Below are positions 33,536 through 44,738 of a stretch of 64,000 nt of DNA, piece by piece. Made by a program: the position numbers and the translations under genes. The DNA comes from Tretioscincus oriximinensis. Lineage: Eukaryota > Chordata > Lepidosauria > Squamata > Gymnophthalmidae. The stretch lies in assembly GCA_022410635.1 (NCBI GenBank), contig JAJVDF010000168.1:868515-932514 (forward strand), read 5' to 3'. The notes beneath the pieces are model-generated. The model was not told the origin of the DNA, made no database searches, and worked only from the letters and a program-made list of their open reading frames with translations. Numbering within the stretch: the first letter of the stretch is position 1; each line of letters opens with the position of its first letter.

Positions 33536-33618
33536 ATAGCTTTGCGAATGAAGATTCTTATGAAGAAGGTTTCCCAGGTCTGATGCAGGCTTGCTGTTGT
33601 CTGATGAGGCCAATGAGG

Positions 33619-33621
33619 GAT

Positions 33622-33652
<31 letters not shown>

Positions 33653-33785
33653 TTTACATTTCTATACCGTCCTACACCTGACAGTCTCAAGGCAGTTAAC
33701 AACAAAAATGTCAACATATAAAAACCAGATTAACATATTAAAAAACTGCGTGACCAAATCCAGACAAATCCTATGCTTCCCAAAC
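33619..33785 (-). mobile_element. L2-like LINE 3' tail fragment
   Basis: A (TTTA)n run, then 'tttacatttctataccgtcc' and 'gtctcaaggcagttaac' resemble the start of the element at 29456. Confidence 0.65.
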
Positions 33786-34035
33786 AATTAGGACCACAAA
33801 GCGCACACTGTGCACATAATTGTGTTCTTCCACGCGCCAAAATATGTAAGTGCTTTCAAAAGTGAAAAATGCTCATAGAGAGACAAATATAGATATACAT
33901 ACACGTCAATAGTCCACAGTATGGACACAAAAAGAACGGAAAATAGGATCATTATCCAATATGCCCTTAAAGAGTCTTCACCAGCCCAGTAATTAGAATA
34001 TATAATCATATATATAGTTATATATATAATTTTTG
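33786..34035. other. Non-coding, AT-rich
   Basis: TATA-rich patch at 34000-34030. No element recognised. Confidence 0.4.
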
Positions 34036-34205
34036 CCCAAATGCTTACATCTGTTTTCCCCACCAGGTAAATGGTGGTACTTATTTATCTAATTGAAATG
34101 CAGCTTACAAATCTACATTTCTTTCGAATAGCTGAGTAGACTAGAGCTCACCTCTGACACAGGGACTCGAAACTGGATCTTTCAAATGGAAATCTGGCAC
34201 TTAGC
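34036..34205 (-). mobile_element. SINE A fragment, old
   Basis: The plus strand carries 'tttccccaccaggtaaatgg', 'cgaatagctgagtagactag' and 'agcgactgcgcc', the reverse order of SINE A body and head. Confidence 0.65.
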
Positions 34206-34696
34206 GACTGCGCCGTTTGTACATATAGATTCCCGGGTAAGCAGTAATTCCACAACATGTTCCTATACTTTTCTTTGCAGAAAATGGTAAGTATTCCTGG
34301 TCTCCAGCAGTAATCAGCCAAGCCAGGACATATTTGACAATCTTTTTCAACAGCCAAGAAAGAAAAACCACAGCTGGAACATTATTATTGATGTCACACC
34401 ATCTTGTTCCAGATTGCCAAGGCTTGTGCTCCTGGAGACTCTTTGAGGGCATATTGGAGAGGGATCCTATTCTCAGTTCTCTCAATGACCATAGTATAGA
34501 CTAACAAAATGTATATTTGTATATTTACATTTGTCTTCCTATGAGCACTCTGCACTTTTGAGTTATACCTTTAGGCACGTAATAGAATACAATTGCATGC
34601 AAACAGTGCCTTTTATGGTCCTAACTGTTTGGGAAGCATAAGATTCATCTGGCTTTGGTCATATTATTCTGTGTTTCCCTCTTTGTTTGATTGGGC
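34206..34696. other. Non-coding stretch, nothing recognised
   Basis: No gene or repeat recognised. Confidence 0.4.
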
Positions 34697-35045
34697 CGCT
34701 TTATGAGACAGCTTGGATAGTTTCACGACAGGACTAGACAGGCTTATGGACACTAAGGGTATAAATGGATACTAGGATGGATGTCTGGAGGTTGCCTCTG
34801 GGATGGAGCCACAGGCAGGACTCCTGAAATACCATTTGCAGGGAGTCATAAACAGGAGCATATTTTGCTTTCCTCTGTTCAGACTGCCTAAGTGCATCTG
34901 GTGGGCCTCTGTGTGACACAGAATGCTGGACTTGATGGGCTGTGGCCTGATCCAGTAGGGCTCTTCTTATGTTCTTATGTTCTTAGACTGCTGAAGTCAA
35001 TGGGCTTTGGCCTGATTCTTGGCTCCTCTTATGTTCTTAAGTTCT
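34697..35045 (+). mobile_element. CR1 3' end, type II, with partial duplication
   Basis: The copy runs from the last ORF residues (SLDSFTTGLDRLMDTKGIN-like) through the 3' UTR to the octamer tail. A second partial terminal block ('ggctttggcctgattctt', ending 'ttatgttcttaag') follows, as if two 3' ends were joined. Confidence 0.88.
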
Positions 35046-35747
35046 TTCCTGCACAACCGCAGAAACCATACATGGTACAAATGTTCCCCATTCATTCAAA
35101 CAGGGACAGTTTCTTTCCTAATAGCAAACATGACCCTCTGTTTGTAAATGAATCCGATTTATGGATGCGAGTCAGTTTCCCTGTTGCTTCCTTAATCAGA
35201 TGTCACCCAAAGGCGCCGATACAATTAGCAATGAGCTATGGAAGAAAAGAGAGGAGAAAGAAAATGTCACAACCCCACCGTCAACATCCTCAGAACGCCT
35301 TGTTCTGTACTCACCCGTTAAGCCGCCTGTTCTTCCGGTAACATGACATTTTCCAAACACAAAATCTTCTTCATAACTCTCTGCAGTCCCATATAGAGCA
35401 CCTCCATGATAGCTCAACGAAAAGGCCATATTTGTCCCCAGGGGTGCAGTCTTATTAATATGATGACATTCTGTCACACATTAATCTCAAGCAGAGGGTA
35501 ATATGTTTGGCTCAGGAGATGAAGATGGTACTGAAAGGTAGTTCAAGTAGTTAAAAAGATCTACTTTCTGGTTTGAGCGAATGCCTATGCTCCCACCTCC
35601 TTTGGGTTAGGTAGGCATAACTTCCATCTGATTATGAATGTTGAAACTTTATTGCTGCTGCCTTACCTCCACCCATGTTTTGATCCCGAAATTTGTAACA
35701 CCTTAAGAGAGGTGTTTACACACAAGGATGCTTGCAGAACAGTTAGA
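35046..35747. other. Non-coding stretch, nothing recognised
   Basis: No gene or repeat recognised. Confidence 0.4.
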
Positions 35748-35800
35748 GGATCTGGGCATGTTTAGTCTGCAAAATACCTGATAGCTGTCTAAAAATATAA
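35748..35800 (+). mobile_element. CR1 (type I) ORF fragment
   Basis: The segment 'ggatctgggcatgtttagtc' followed by 'ctgatagctgtctaaaaata' matches 56858-56930 of the CR1 copy there, with a deletion. Confidence 0.65.
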
Positions 35801-36009
35801 GAAGGAGAAGGAGAAGGAGAAGGAGAAGGAGGAGAAGGAGAAGGAGAAGAAGAAGAAGAAGGAGAAGAAGGAGGAGGAGAAGGAGGAGAAGGAGGAGAAG
35901 GAGGAGAAGGAGAAGGAAAAGAGAAAGAGAAAGAGAAAGAGAAAGAGAAAGAGGAGGAGGAGGAGGAGGAGCAGGAGAAGGAGGAGGAGGAGGAGGAGGA
36001 AGAGGAGGT
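35799..36009. repeat. (GGA/GAA)n purine repeat
   Basis: About 210 bases of GGA, GAA and (GAAA) units, all purine apart from one C. Confidence 0.95.
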
Positions 36010-36770
36010 TCTTTTATACCCCACTTTTGTCACCCAAAGGCTGTGAGAACAGCAACAAGATGGCGTACCAGTCCATTCCAGAAGGCATCCCTTGTGTATC
36101 TAAAGACCTGTTGTGCATCGGTTTGTGGAGGACAAGAAGGATGATATGAGATTCTTATTCAGCTTGCAAAATTCTTACAAACACTGGATTTCCTACCATC
36201 AGGCATGGAATAGATGGGTCATAGATCTAATTGACCAGGACAACTTGGGGAGAATGAAATTGACTGTAGATCCTGATCTGACACATTAGACTTGGAAGTA
36301 ACGTCAAACTTGGGTCCCAGCCCTTGTTAAATGTTTCACTACATCCTCCTCTTCCCTCCTTCCCCCTCTTTCCTTTCCTAGAGGAATGAATACTATGAGA
36401 TCAGGCTCTTGGCTTTACTCCAACTGGGGTAATTGCTTTCTGCCTCAGTAAAATTCTCCCCGCAGTTTCAACCAAAGAACTTTATTTTGCTTCCTGTCCT
36501 AACAAATGCAGTTGTGTTGCTCAGGACTCGGTGCTAACATGTTCCACCTGAGAAGTGGCTGAATAACAGGGGCACGTCAACTGACCCTGAAAAACACACA
36601 TTTGTTCTGTAATTAGCGCTTCGAGATCTATTAAACCAGGGTGTGCAACTTGTCATAAAAAATAAAAATAAAAAATCACACAGAGCCCTTCATGAGCCAC
36701 CAATTACCGGTGAAATATTTTTGACTCAGGTGTGACTTGAAATAAATGTCTGGTAATCCGTTACTATAAA
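36010..36770. other. Non-coding stretch with one short open reading frame
   Basis: Between 36104 and 36289 (plus) a 61-codon frame lacks a start codon and contains WISYHQAWNRWVIDLIDQDN. I do not recognise it; a LINE ORF2 relic is possible. Nothing else is recognised. Confidence 0.35.
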
Positions 36771-37008
36771 TTCATACATACATACATGCATACATGCATA
36801 CATNCATACATGCATACATGCATGCATGCATACATACATACATACATACATACATACATACATACATACATACATACATACATACATACATACATACATA
36901 CATACATACATACATACNCATACATACATACATACATACATACATACATACATACATACATACATACATACATACATACATACATACATACATACATACA
37001 TACATACG
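36771..37008. repeat. (CATA)n tetranucleotide array
   Basis: About 58 CATA units with CATG variants at the left and two Ns. Translation gives long MYVCMYVC or HTYIHTYI artefacts in several frames. Confidence 0.97.
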
Positions 37009-37045
37009 CGCATGAACACATACATAAATGGAACAACTGCCATTT

Positions 37046-37345
37046 CTATGAATGTCTGGGCCTCTCCAGACACAAAAGGCAGCATTTAAGAGGTGATCTG
37101 ATTGAAGTATATAAGATCACGAATGGGATGGCAAAGGTGAATCAAGGAAAATTATTTTCTCTATCACACAACACTGGGACCAGGGGACTCTCCTTGAAGT
37201 TAATGGGCAGAATAGGGAGGACAGACAAGGAAAAGTATTTTTTGACCCAGAAGGTCATTGGTCTGTGGAATTTACTTCCAGAAGAGGTGGTGGTAGCTAG
37301 CAGCCTGGATAGCTTTAAGTTCATGGAAGCCATGAAAGTATTTGA
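37046..37345 (+). mobile_element. CR1 LINE, end of ORF
   Basis: Translation gives HLRGDLIEVYKITNGMAKVNQGKLFSL, then KEKYFLTQKVIGLWN and LPEEVVVASSLDSFK in shorter pieces, the CR1 reverse transcriptase C-terminus. No 3' UTR follows. Confidence 0.82.
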
Positions 37346-38009
37346 TGCTCACTTAGACCCTTTATACAAAACCTTATTAATCTGGTTTAAGGAGCTCACT
37401 GGTCCACATTCTCTGCATGGGATTAATGACAATCCAGACCAGGTCCGTGCTAAGAGCTCTCTAAATGAAACTAGTGATAGGTCACATTAATCAGTTCATG
37501 CAGAATTTTTAAGAACTTTTGATTAGCTTGGATGGATAATGGATTGGAGAAATCAGGAGGAAGCCATCACAGCTACCTGCAGAAGATGGACAGCAGAGAA
37601 AAGGGTAATTTTGTTTGCCCTGATACAAGGCTGGTTCTATCAAGTCCCTTTATTATTGTTCTGGATGATGATGACGTCAAGGTTTGGATAAGCAGCATAT
37701 CAGCCCAGTAGAAAGACCTCATGTTGTGCGGCTTTGTGAAATGTGTTTTGATAAAGCCACAGCAGAGACAGATTTCTTCATTCCAAAGGAAGATTTTGTA
37801 TAAGGTTCCATGAAACAAGCAAAATCCATTGTCACTAAGAATTCTTCAAGTGACCATCAGCAAACGGACCAAAGAATAGACTACAAGAAGAACAGCCCAC
37901 TCCAGTATAGACAGCTGCATCATAAGCATCCATGATGCCACAGGGCTTAGTCCACCAGGTAATGTGGAAGGTCCTGAGGTTCTCATCAAACCTTGGCAGA
38001 TATGGTGTT
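37346..38009. other. Non-coding stretch, nothing recognised
   Basis: No gene or repeat recognised. Confidence 0.4.
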
Positions 38010-38268
38010 ATTGAAACTGCAAGGGAGTAGATTTAGATTAGATATCAGAAAAAACTTTCTAACAGTCAGGGTGATAAACCAGTGGAACAGTTTGCCACAG
38101 GGGGTGGTGAGTTCGCCTTCCCTGGAAGTCTTCAAACAGAGACTGGACAGTCATCTGTCTAGGATGGTTTAATGAATCCTGCATTGAGCAGGAGGTTGGA
38201 CCCAATGGCCCTGGAGGTCCCTTCCAACTCTATGATTCTATGATTCTATGATTCTATGATTATTGTTA
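38010..38268 (+). mobile_element. CR1 3' end, type I (ATGATTCT tail)
   Basis: It starts at 'gaaactgcaagggagtaga', encodes the last ORF residues, and ends in four copies of the octamer ATGATTCT at about 38230-38262. It also contains the uninterrupted form of the site into which the LTR at 57065 inserted. Confidence 0.92.
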
Positions 38269-38430
38269 TTACTTTCTATACTGCTTGCCCATTTTGTTTA
38301 TTAACTCACTGTAAATTTTTAATTGTCTCTTATGTTTATCTACTTGTAAATGTCTAATGTTTTATGTATTTTGTACAGCACCATGTACATTGATGGTGCT
38401 GAATAACCACCATCATTATCATCGCTGTGG
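38269..38430 (+). mobile_element. LINE/SINE 3' tail-like fragment
   Basis: The segment 'tttgtacagcaccatgtaca' followed by 'tgatggtgctgaataa' resembles a 3' end common in reptile retroelements. The family is uncertain. Confidence 0.4.
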
Positions 38431-39564
38431 ATCCCAAAATTTTAAATTGAAGAAGGCACACGAAAATATAACTTTGCTGCAAGGCATGGAATTCTGGGAC
38501 TTGTGGTTCAGAAATATCTGGATGGCTACCAGTTGAGCAATTCTGTCCTTTAGCAGGCAGAGCGAACAGAGGTAATCCGGAGCATTGTGCTGCCTTCAAT
38601 AAAATCCAAATTCCATTTTTTTTCTAGATCTGTGAGACCCAATTAAAAAAAACAAAGCAGTCATAATGCCCCATGCAGAGGAGACAGGCATTTCATACTG
38701 TTGCACAACAGAGGAAAACCTACACCAACTCTCCGGCAATGGTCCTTTGGTGCTAACAATTGTCACATTTTTGGCACCAGGCTAAAATTCTCCTCTTCTC
38801 CAAGCACCCGGGACCTAAGCTTTATTTAGACAGCTGCAGAAACCTGCTAATTAGGTAATCTAATCATCTGCCTGCATGTTCATATATTTATAATTTCGTA
38901 TCTCCAATGGGGTTTCGTGTTGTTTAATCTTTGTACTACGTTTTATTGTTTATCAGTTTTATGTTGCACTTTGCATTTCGTTTTTTGCATGTCTGTCCAA
39001 GACATTTGGCCAAAAGCTGTTCACATATTTTATTAATTATCCTTATCAGCATTATGTCAGCCTTGCTAGCTGGATTTGAAGGATCGTGTCTCTATTATCC
39101 CTTTGGAAAGCGTTGGCTTCGCTTGTGGAGATCCCGGGTTGATGCCACGTTTCCACTTGACAGCGTCTTATAAAGGTGAGTTGCCATTTTCAGTGGAAAC
39201 TTGGACTTGGTTGTGTGTGCCATTTTGTAGGCATCTCTGTTTCTACCCACTCTCCATGGGGCTGGGGGTGTCACAACTGTATGAAACAGGAGCATTATAA
39301 CTGAGTACTGTAATGATTTTAAATTCCATTTTAATTATTTTATCTGAGGGTTTTTTTCCCCCTTTGGGATGTATTCTGCTTTGAGGTTGTTCAATGGAAA
39401 CTGATGTATAAATTCAGTCATCTTGATCATTAGAACTATACCAGTCATCAATCCTCGAATGTCAAATCTCACATTTAAAAAGATATCTGGTGCATTTAAA
39501 TCCATTGATTCTAGTACTGGACACTCACAGTTCTTTGACAAATTACACTTAACTTCCATAAAAG
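38431..39564. other. Non-coding stretch, nothing recognised
   Basis: No gene or repeat recognised. Confidence 0.4.
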
Positions 39565-39775
39565 GTTGTTCCTTCCTTCCTTCCTTCATCTTTTTCTTCC
39601 TCTCTATTTTCTTTTTCCATTCCTTTTCTTTCTTCGTTCCTTCCTTCCTCTTTTCCGTTTTTTCCTTTACTTCCCTCCTTTCTTTCTTTCCTTTTCCTTT
39701 CCTTTCCCTTCCTTCCTCTTTCTACACACCTCTTCTCCCCTTTTTCTTCTTTCTTCCTTCCTTTCCTTCCTGCTT
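39565..39775. repeat. CCTT/CTTT pyrimidine tract
   Basis: About 210 bases almost free of purines, with TTCC and TTTC units. Confidence 0.9.
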
Positions 39776-40365
39776 TTGACTTTATTTGATAAGCCTTTGA
39801 ATTGAATTATTCCCACCCTACCAAAGCGTGTATGTTTAATTTTTAATTCCTCTCACATTGAATTCCCTTATGTGACCTGCACTGGTATTTCTAAAGAATG
39901 TACAATCCATAATATGTATAAACCAAAATACCATCAGAAGAAACTAATTGCCAAGAACAGTTAATATGACAGAAGAGTACATAAAAATCCTATTATTTTT
40001 CTTTGTGATTCTATTCTGCAGTGTATACAACTGCTATATTCAAAGGCCAGGGCGGTCTCCCAGGGTAAATTTCTACATTAGTTTGACATTTCTGGCTCCA
40101 ATTAACCTTACATTTGAGCTATTTTCAGACAGTTCTTTTTTTTTCTTTTTTTCTTTCTTTCTTTCTCTTTTCCCTGAATTTGTAAGAAGGTTATTTTTCA
40201 CCCCTACTACAGATTCTGTTGCTAATGTACCACCTTAACTTTGGGGTCTTAGTGCCTTTCTCTCTGCTTTCCTAACGTTTAGTTAGGAACACTCTTCTTT
40301 GATTCTCAATAAATATTGCAACATATATATAACAATAATAACATTTGTTTATAATGTCCCTTTCA
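39776..40365. other. Non-coding stretch, nothing recognised
   Basis: A T-rich (TTTC)n patch lies near 40133-40170. Confidence 0.4.
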
Positions 40366-40557
40366 CCTTAGAAGGCACACCTAGCTTTTGTTGTTTTCTC
40401 CACAACAGATGCCCTGTGACATAGGTGGGGCTGAGAGAGTTCTGAGGAGCTGTGACTAGCCCAAGTTCTCCCAGTTGGTTCCATGGAGGTTTGTGGAATT
40501 GAACGGGGAGACTACCAGATAAGAGTCCAGCACTCTAACCACTACACCAAACTACCT
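40366..40557 (-). mobile_element. SINE B
   Basis: The plus strand runs through 'ttctccacaacagatgccct', 'gtggggctgagagagttctg' and ends with the head 'ctctaaccactacaccaaac'. Confidence 0.85.
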
Positions 40558-40954
40558 CTGTTCTGGTTTCTTCCCTGTTTGTTTCGACTATCAACCCACA
40601 CAGAGTTCATCAATTGCTTAGAGTCCCAAGAGACTCAAATACTTTAACACACATTGCCTTACCCAGGCCCCTCCTCCTGCCAGAATAACATCGCTTACAA
40701 TGTCATTTCTGGTTGCTGCCTCCGGGAATTACGTCATGGCATTCCAAGAAGCAACAGTTGGAAATGACATCAACTGGGCAGGGGAGAAGATCAGGGAGAG
40801 AGAGAGACCTAATTTTATTTATTTATACTGATATCCTACCCTATATCCTATACTATTTTGCCAACTGGTTTGCCCAAACTGGTGCGTACTGATTGAAAGC
40901 CACCACTGCTTTAGAGGCCCTCTACTTGCCTCTCCAAGCTGCTAGATCTAGCCA
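40558..40954. other. Non-coding stretch, nothing recognised
   Basis: No element recognised. Confidence 0.4.
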
Positions 40955-41095
40955 CCACCCTCTAGTCCAGCATCATGTCATTCACTGTGCTTCTTGCTCA
41001 TTTCTGGACATCTCATGCAGAAGACAAAGCCAGAACCTTAATCTGTCCTCAATTCCCTGTGAATGCATTTTAGAAGTCTCCTACTTGCCTTAATA
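40955..41095 (-). mobile_element. CR1-like 3' UTR fragment
   Basis: The plus strand reads 'ctagtccagcatcatgtca', 'tctggacatctcatgcagaa' and 'cctcaattccctgtgaatg', matching the divergent minus-strand copy at 25434-25706. Confidence 0.65.
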
Positions 41096-42705
41096 AGCTG
41101 AACATTTATAAATCCCCAGGGCCAGATGGCATTCACCCAAGAATTCCTAAAGAACTCAAATGCGAAATTGCTGAACTTCTAACCAAAATATTTAATCTTT
41201 CCTTAAGATCAGGCATAGTACCAGTAGATTGGAGGGTAGCTAACATAACACCAGTCTTCAAAAAGGGATCCCGGGGTGATCCCGGAAATTATAGACCCAT
41301 CAGTTTAACATCAGTTCCAGGTAAAGTGTTGGAAACCATAATTAATGACAAAATTACTGAACACATGGAGAAGCACACATTGCTGAATGAAACTCAGCAT
41401 GGCTTCTGCAAAGGTAAATCATACCTTACTAACTTGCTAGAACTCTTTGAGAGTGCTAACAAACATGATAGATAAATCTATCTAGATTTTCAGAAGACTT
41501 TTGATAAAGTCCCTCATCAAAGGCTTCTAAAAAAGCTCCATACTCATGGTATAAGAGGACAAACTTTGTCCTGGATTGGAAACTGGCTAAAAGATAGAAA
41601 ACAGAGGGTAGTATTAAATGGACAGTTCTCTGAGTGGAAAGAGGTAAGAAGTAGGGTACCCCAGGGGTCTGTACTGGGACCTTTGCTTTTCAATATATTT
41701 ATAAATGATCTGGAAGCCGAAGTAAACAGTGAAGTAGCCAAGTTTGCTGATGACACTAAACTGTTCAGGGTACTGCAAACTGAAAATGATTGTAAGGCAC
41801 TCCAAAGTGATCTACTGAAATTGGGTGAGTGGGCATCAAAGTGCAAGGTCATGCACTACTCCTACCACCTAATGGAAACTAAGCTTTCTGTGACCGAGCA
41901 AGAAAAGGATCTTGGGGTGTTGGTGGACAGTTCAATGAAAATGTCAACCCAGTGTGCAGCAGCAGCAAAAAAGGCAAATTCTATGTTGGGGATAATTAGG
42001 AAAGGAATCGAAAACAAGTCAGCAAATGTTGTTTTGCCTCTTTATAAATCTGTGGTGAGGACACATTTGGAATACTGTGTTCAATTCCGGTCACCACATC
42101 TCAAGAAGGATATTTTGGAACTGTAGAAGGTGCAGAAAAGGGCAACAAAAATGATCAAGGGTCTGGAGCACCTCCCTTACGAAGTGAGGCTGCAACATCT
42201 GGGCCTCTTCAGCCCCGAGAGGCGATGTTTGAGAGGTGATCTGATTGTAGTGTACAAAATCATGCATGGGATGGACAGGGTGAATAGAGAAAAAATGTTT
42301 TCTCTATCACAAAACACAAGGACCAGAGGGCACTCCTTAAAACTGTTTCGTAGAAAAGTGAGAACAGACAAAGGAAAATATTTTTTCACCCAGAGGGTCA
42401 TCGGCCTGTGGAATTGACTTCCTGAAGAGGTAGTGGCAGCTAACAGCTTGGATAGTTTCAAGACAGGACTAGACAGGTTTATGGACACCAAGGGTATAAA
42501 TGGGCATTAGGATGTTGCCTCTAGGATGGAGCAACAGGCAGGAATCCTGAAATGCCACTTGCAGGGAGTCATGAACAGGTGCATATTTTACTTTCCTCTG
42601 TTCGGACTGCCCAGGTCATCTGGTGGGCCTCTGTGTGAGACAAAATGCTGGACTTGATGGGCTGTGGCCTTATCCAGTATGGCTCTTCTTATGTTCTTAT
42701 GTCTT
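41096..42705 (+). mobile_element. CR1 LINE, 5'-truncated, best copy in the window (type II)
   Basis: It contains most of the reverse transcriptase domain, the C-terminal domain and a complete 3' UTR ending in TTCTTATG octamers at about 42689-42704. A head-less SINE A begins directly after. The element is truncated at the start of the reverse transcriptase domain, and no endonuclease domain is present. Confidence 0.95.
41101..42510 (+). pseudogene. CR1 ORF2 reverse transcriptase (truncated, three stops)
   Basis: One frame of 470 codons runs the whole length with nonsense codons only (TAA 41473, TAG 42124, TGA 42415) and no frameshift. In order it shows SPGPDGIHPR, GNYRPISLTSVPGK, DFQKTFDKVPHQ, PQGSVLGPLLFNIFINDL, the catalytic FADD at 41743-41754, KDLGVLVDSSMK, KANSMLGIIRKGIE, LPLYKSVVRTHLEYC and the terminal LPEEVVAANSLDSFK. 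CR1 reverse transcriptase copies element RNA into the genome by target-primed reverse transcription. FADD is retained, but the N-terminal endonuclease is missing and the stops make it inactive. Confidence 0.93.
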
Positions 42706-42937
42706 TCCAGGAAACGGTCTTTCCTGGGATTGAGGCCCTGTGCCGGACGTGGGGAGGGGTGAGCACCTACTCCTAGCATGTAACCCTATCAACCCAGGTA
42801 TTCAAAAGCAAGAACTTCAAGAAATTGCAACTGACTGCAAGTAGATAAATGGGAACCATGACAGCCTTGTGGGGAAGATAGAATGTCAGCCTTTGATGAA
42901 AAATACGCTTAAGTGACAAATACCCTGAGTCGTCATC

Positions 42938-43506
42938 TTTTTCTCCTCCTTCTCCTCCTTCTCCTCCTCCTCCTTCTCCTCCTCCTTCTCCTCCTCCTCC
43001 TCCTCCTCCTTCTCCTTCTCCTCCTCCTCCTCCTCCTCCTNNNNNNNNNNNNNNNNNNNNNNNNNNNNNNNNNNNNNNNNNNNNNNNNNNNNNNNNNNNN
43101 NNNNNNNNNNNNNNNNNNNNNNNNNNNNNNNNNNNNNNNNNNNNNNNNNNNNNNNNNNNNNNNNNNNNNNNNNNNNNNNNNNNNNNNNNNNNNNNNNNNN
43201 NNNNNNNNNNNNNNNNNNNNNNNNNNNNNNNNNNNNNNNNNNNNNNNNNNNNNNNNNNNNNNNNNNNNNNNNNNNNNNNNNNNNNNNNNNNNNNNNNNNN
43301 NNNNNNNNNNNNNNNNNNNNNNNNNNNNNNNNNNNNNNNNNNNNNNNNNNNNNNNNNNNNNNNNNNNNNNNNNNNNNNNNNNNNNNNNNNNNNNNNNNNN
43401 NNNNNNNCTCCCTCTCCCTCTCCCTCTCCCTCTCCCTCTCCCTCTTCCTCTTCCTCTTCTTCTTCCTCCTCTTCCTCTTCCTCTTCCTCTTCTTCTTCTT
43501 CTTCTT
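42938..43506. repeat. (TCC/TTC)n microsatellite with assembly gap
   Basis: TCC and TTC units on the left, TCCCTC units on the right, with 367 unresolved bases between. Long open frames across it are artefacts. Confidence 0.93.
43041..43407. other. Assembly gap (N)
   Basis: 367 unresolved bases within the pyrimidine repeat. Confidence 1.
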
Positions 43507-43539
43507 CAATGATACACCTGTCCCACATTAATTTGCCAA

Positions 43540-43668
43540 ACCCTATAAGAATATAAAACAAGCCCTGCAAGATCTGCCCACCACCTTTCTGGACCAGCAT
43601 CATGTCTCTCATTTTGGTCCATCAGTTGCTTCTGGCCATCTCAAGCAGAAGATGAAGGCAGACAGTGA
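43540..43668 (-). mobile_element. CR1-like 3' UTR fragment
   Basis: The plus-strand blocks 'ccagcatcatgtctctcatt' and 'ggccatctcaagcagaagat' parallel 40955-41095. Confidence 0.5.
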
Positions 43669-43669
43669 G

Positions 43670-43712
43670 ACCCTGTTTGGTGTATTGGTTAAAGTGCTGG
43701 ACTCATTATTTC
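43670..43712 (+). mobile_element. SINE B head fragment
   Basis: The text 'tttggtgtattggttaaagt' followed by 'gctggactc' is a SINE B head with its A box. The rest is missing. Confidence 0.6.
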
Positions 43713-44147
43713 CACTCTCCTCCTTGCAAAAGGCTTTAGAAATCTCCTGCCTTTCCCACGCCATACCCAACCTAGTGGCAGTATTTGGGCATCCATTATA
43801 TGCACAATGATTGATCTGGGGATCTGACATACCCTGTTTGCTTAGTTTTTCATACAAGTTCTTTAGGAGGAGGAGAGAAGGAGGAGGAGAAGATGGAAAT
43901 GAAGATGGAGAAGGAGGAGGAGAAGAAAAGAAGAACAAATCATATAGCTGTCCTCTTTCTTTATGCATCTAGAGATTACCATACAGTATGAAGCTTTTCC
44001 TAAAGTTTCTTGGTTAACATCCAATAGCTTATTTATCAGGTTTTCTCAAAATTATCTGAATTTCAAAGGCAGGAAGGGAAAGACAAAACAATCTAGACAG
44101 AAGAACCAGGCCCAATTCTACACACATTAATACAGAATAACTTGTAC
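43713..44147. other. Non-coding stretch with purine patch
   Basis: A GGA/GAA-rich patch lies at 43862-43935. Nothing else is recognised. Confidence 0.4.
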
Positions 44148-44247
44148 TGTAGCGGCGCCCCTTCCCTTCTCGAGGCGTCCAAGATAGGCTGCTCGTGCGG
44201 ACGCAGTGTAGACGAGACGACAGACAATTGGGTTCGCAGATAATCGC

Positions 44248-44253
44248 TTTATT
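44248..44253 (-). promoter_or_regulatory. Polyadenylation signal of the candidate LTR
   Basis: AATAAA on the minus strand about 90 bases after the TATA-like box. Confidence 0.55.
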
Positions 44254-44337
44254 TTACGATGTTGCAACAAAGGACTCAACTCTCACACCAATGCAGATGT
44301 CTTTGAGAAGAAGAGTCCTGCCCAAACGGCAAAGCGC

Positions 44338-44346
44338 CCTTTTATT
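44338..44346 (-). promoter_or_regulatory. TATA-like box of the candidate LTR
   Basis: AATAAAAGG on the minus strand, about 45 bases downstream of a CCAAT box at 44389-44393. Confidence 0.5.
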
Positions 44347-44420
44347 TGTTTTCATGGTATGGGCAGACTCTTGTCTGATTGCCAGCTCATTGGCTAACTT
44401 TTGATGCAGTGGTATTTACA

Positions 44421-44555
44421 GCCTATCAGGAATCGCCACAGGCATTGTGGTTTTTACAGCTTACAGCCTATCAGGAATAGCCACATGCACTGTGGTTTTT
44501 ACAGCTTACAGCCTATCAGGAATAGCCACATGCACTGTGGTTTTTACAGCTTATC
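44421..44555. repeat. 45-bp direct repeat, three copies
   Basis: The block GCCTATCAGGAATAGCCACA starts at 44421, 44466 and 44511, giving an exact 45-base period. Copies 2 and 3 are almost identical. They lie in the U3 part of the candidate LTR, upstream of its TATA box. Confidence 0.95.
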
Positions 44556-44738
44556 AAGAACTTATTAAGAATTACTACACCTCTTATACACTCGGTGCCT
44601 ATTCGCACGTATACCAAGTATCTCTAAGTTCCGTTTCTTTGTACATGGTCTAATTTCCCTAAAATGACGTTCTTACCTAATTCTCTGAAATGGAGTGGGG
44701 CAAAGGGCAGCTCAGCCAGATCAATTTGCCTTACTACA

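Larger units (their letters stand above)
42711..43510 (+). mobile_element. SINE A with expanded TCC tail and gap
   Basis: The body starts at the B-box region ('gattgaggccctgtgccg'), continues through 'agcaagaacttcaagaaatt' and 'cttaagtgacaaataccc', and then a TCC/TTC repeat holding the N gap. The right end after the gap is (TCCCTC)n and (TTC)n. The A box is missing. Confidence 0.8.
44148..44738 (-). mobile_element. Candidate solo LTR with 45-bp tandem repeats
   Basis: On the minus strand it begins TGTAGTAAGG and ends GCCGCTACA, TG...CA termini with a short inverted repeat. In minus-strand order there are three 45-bp repeats in the U3-like part, a CCAAT box (44389-44393), a TATA-like AATAAAAGG (44338-44346) and AATAAA (44248-44253). 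This layout is typical of LTR promoters. No internal gag or pol is adjacent. I found no flanking target duplication, so it could be one end of a rearranged element. Confidence 0.75.

Noticed and set aside
36726..37490. Long frames rich in MYVC or HTYI repeats
   Set aside because: They are translations of the CATA array, continued into a CR1 fragment on the plus strand.
42773..43612. Long frames crossing an N gap
   Set aside because: They span unresolved bases and a TCC repeat and carry no information.
44421..44555. Regularly spaced repeats resembling a CRISPR array
   Set aside because: The 45-bp copies are contiguous with no variable spacers and lie in a eukaryotic LTR-like element.
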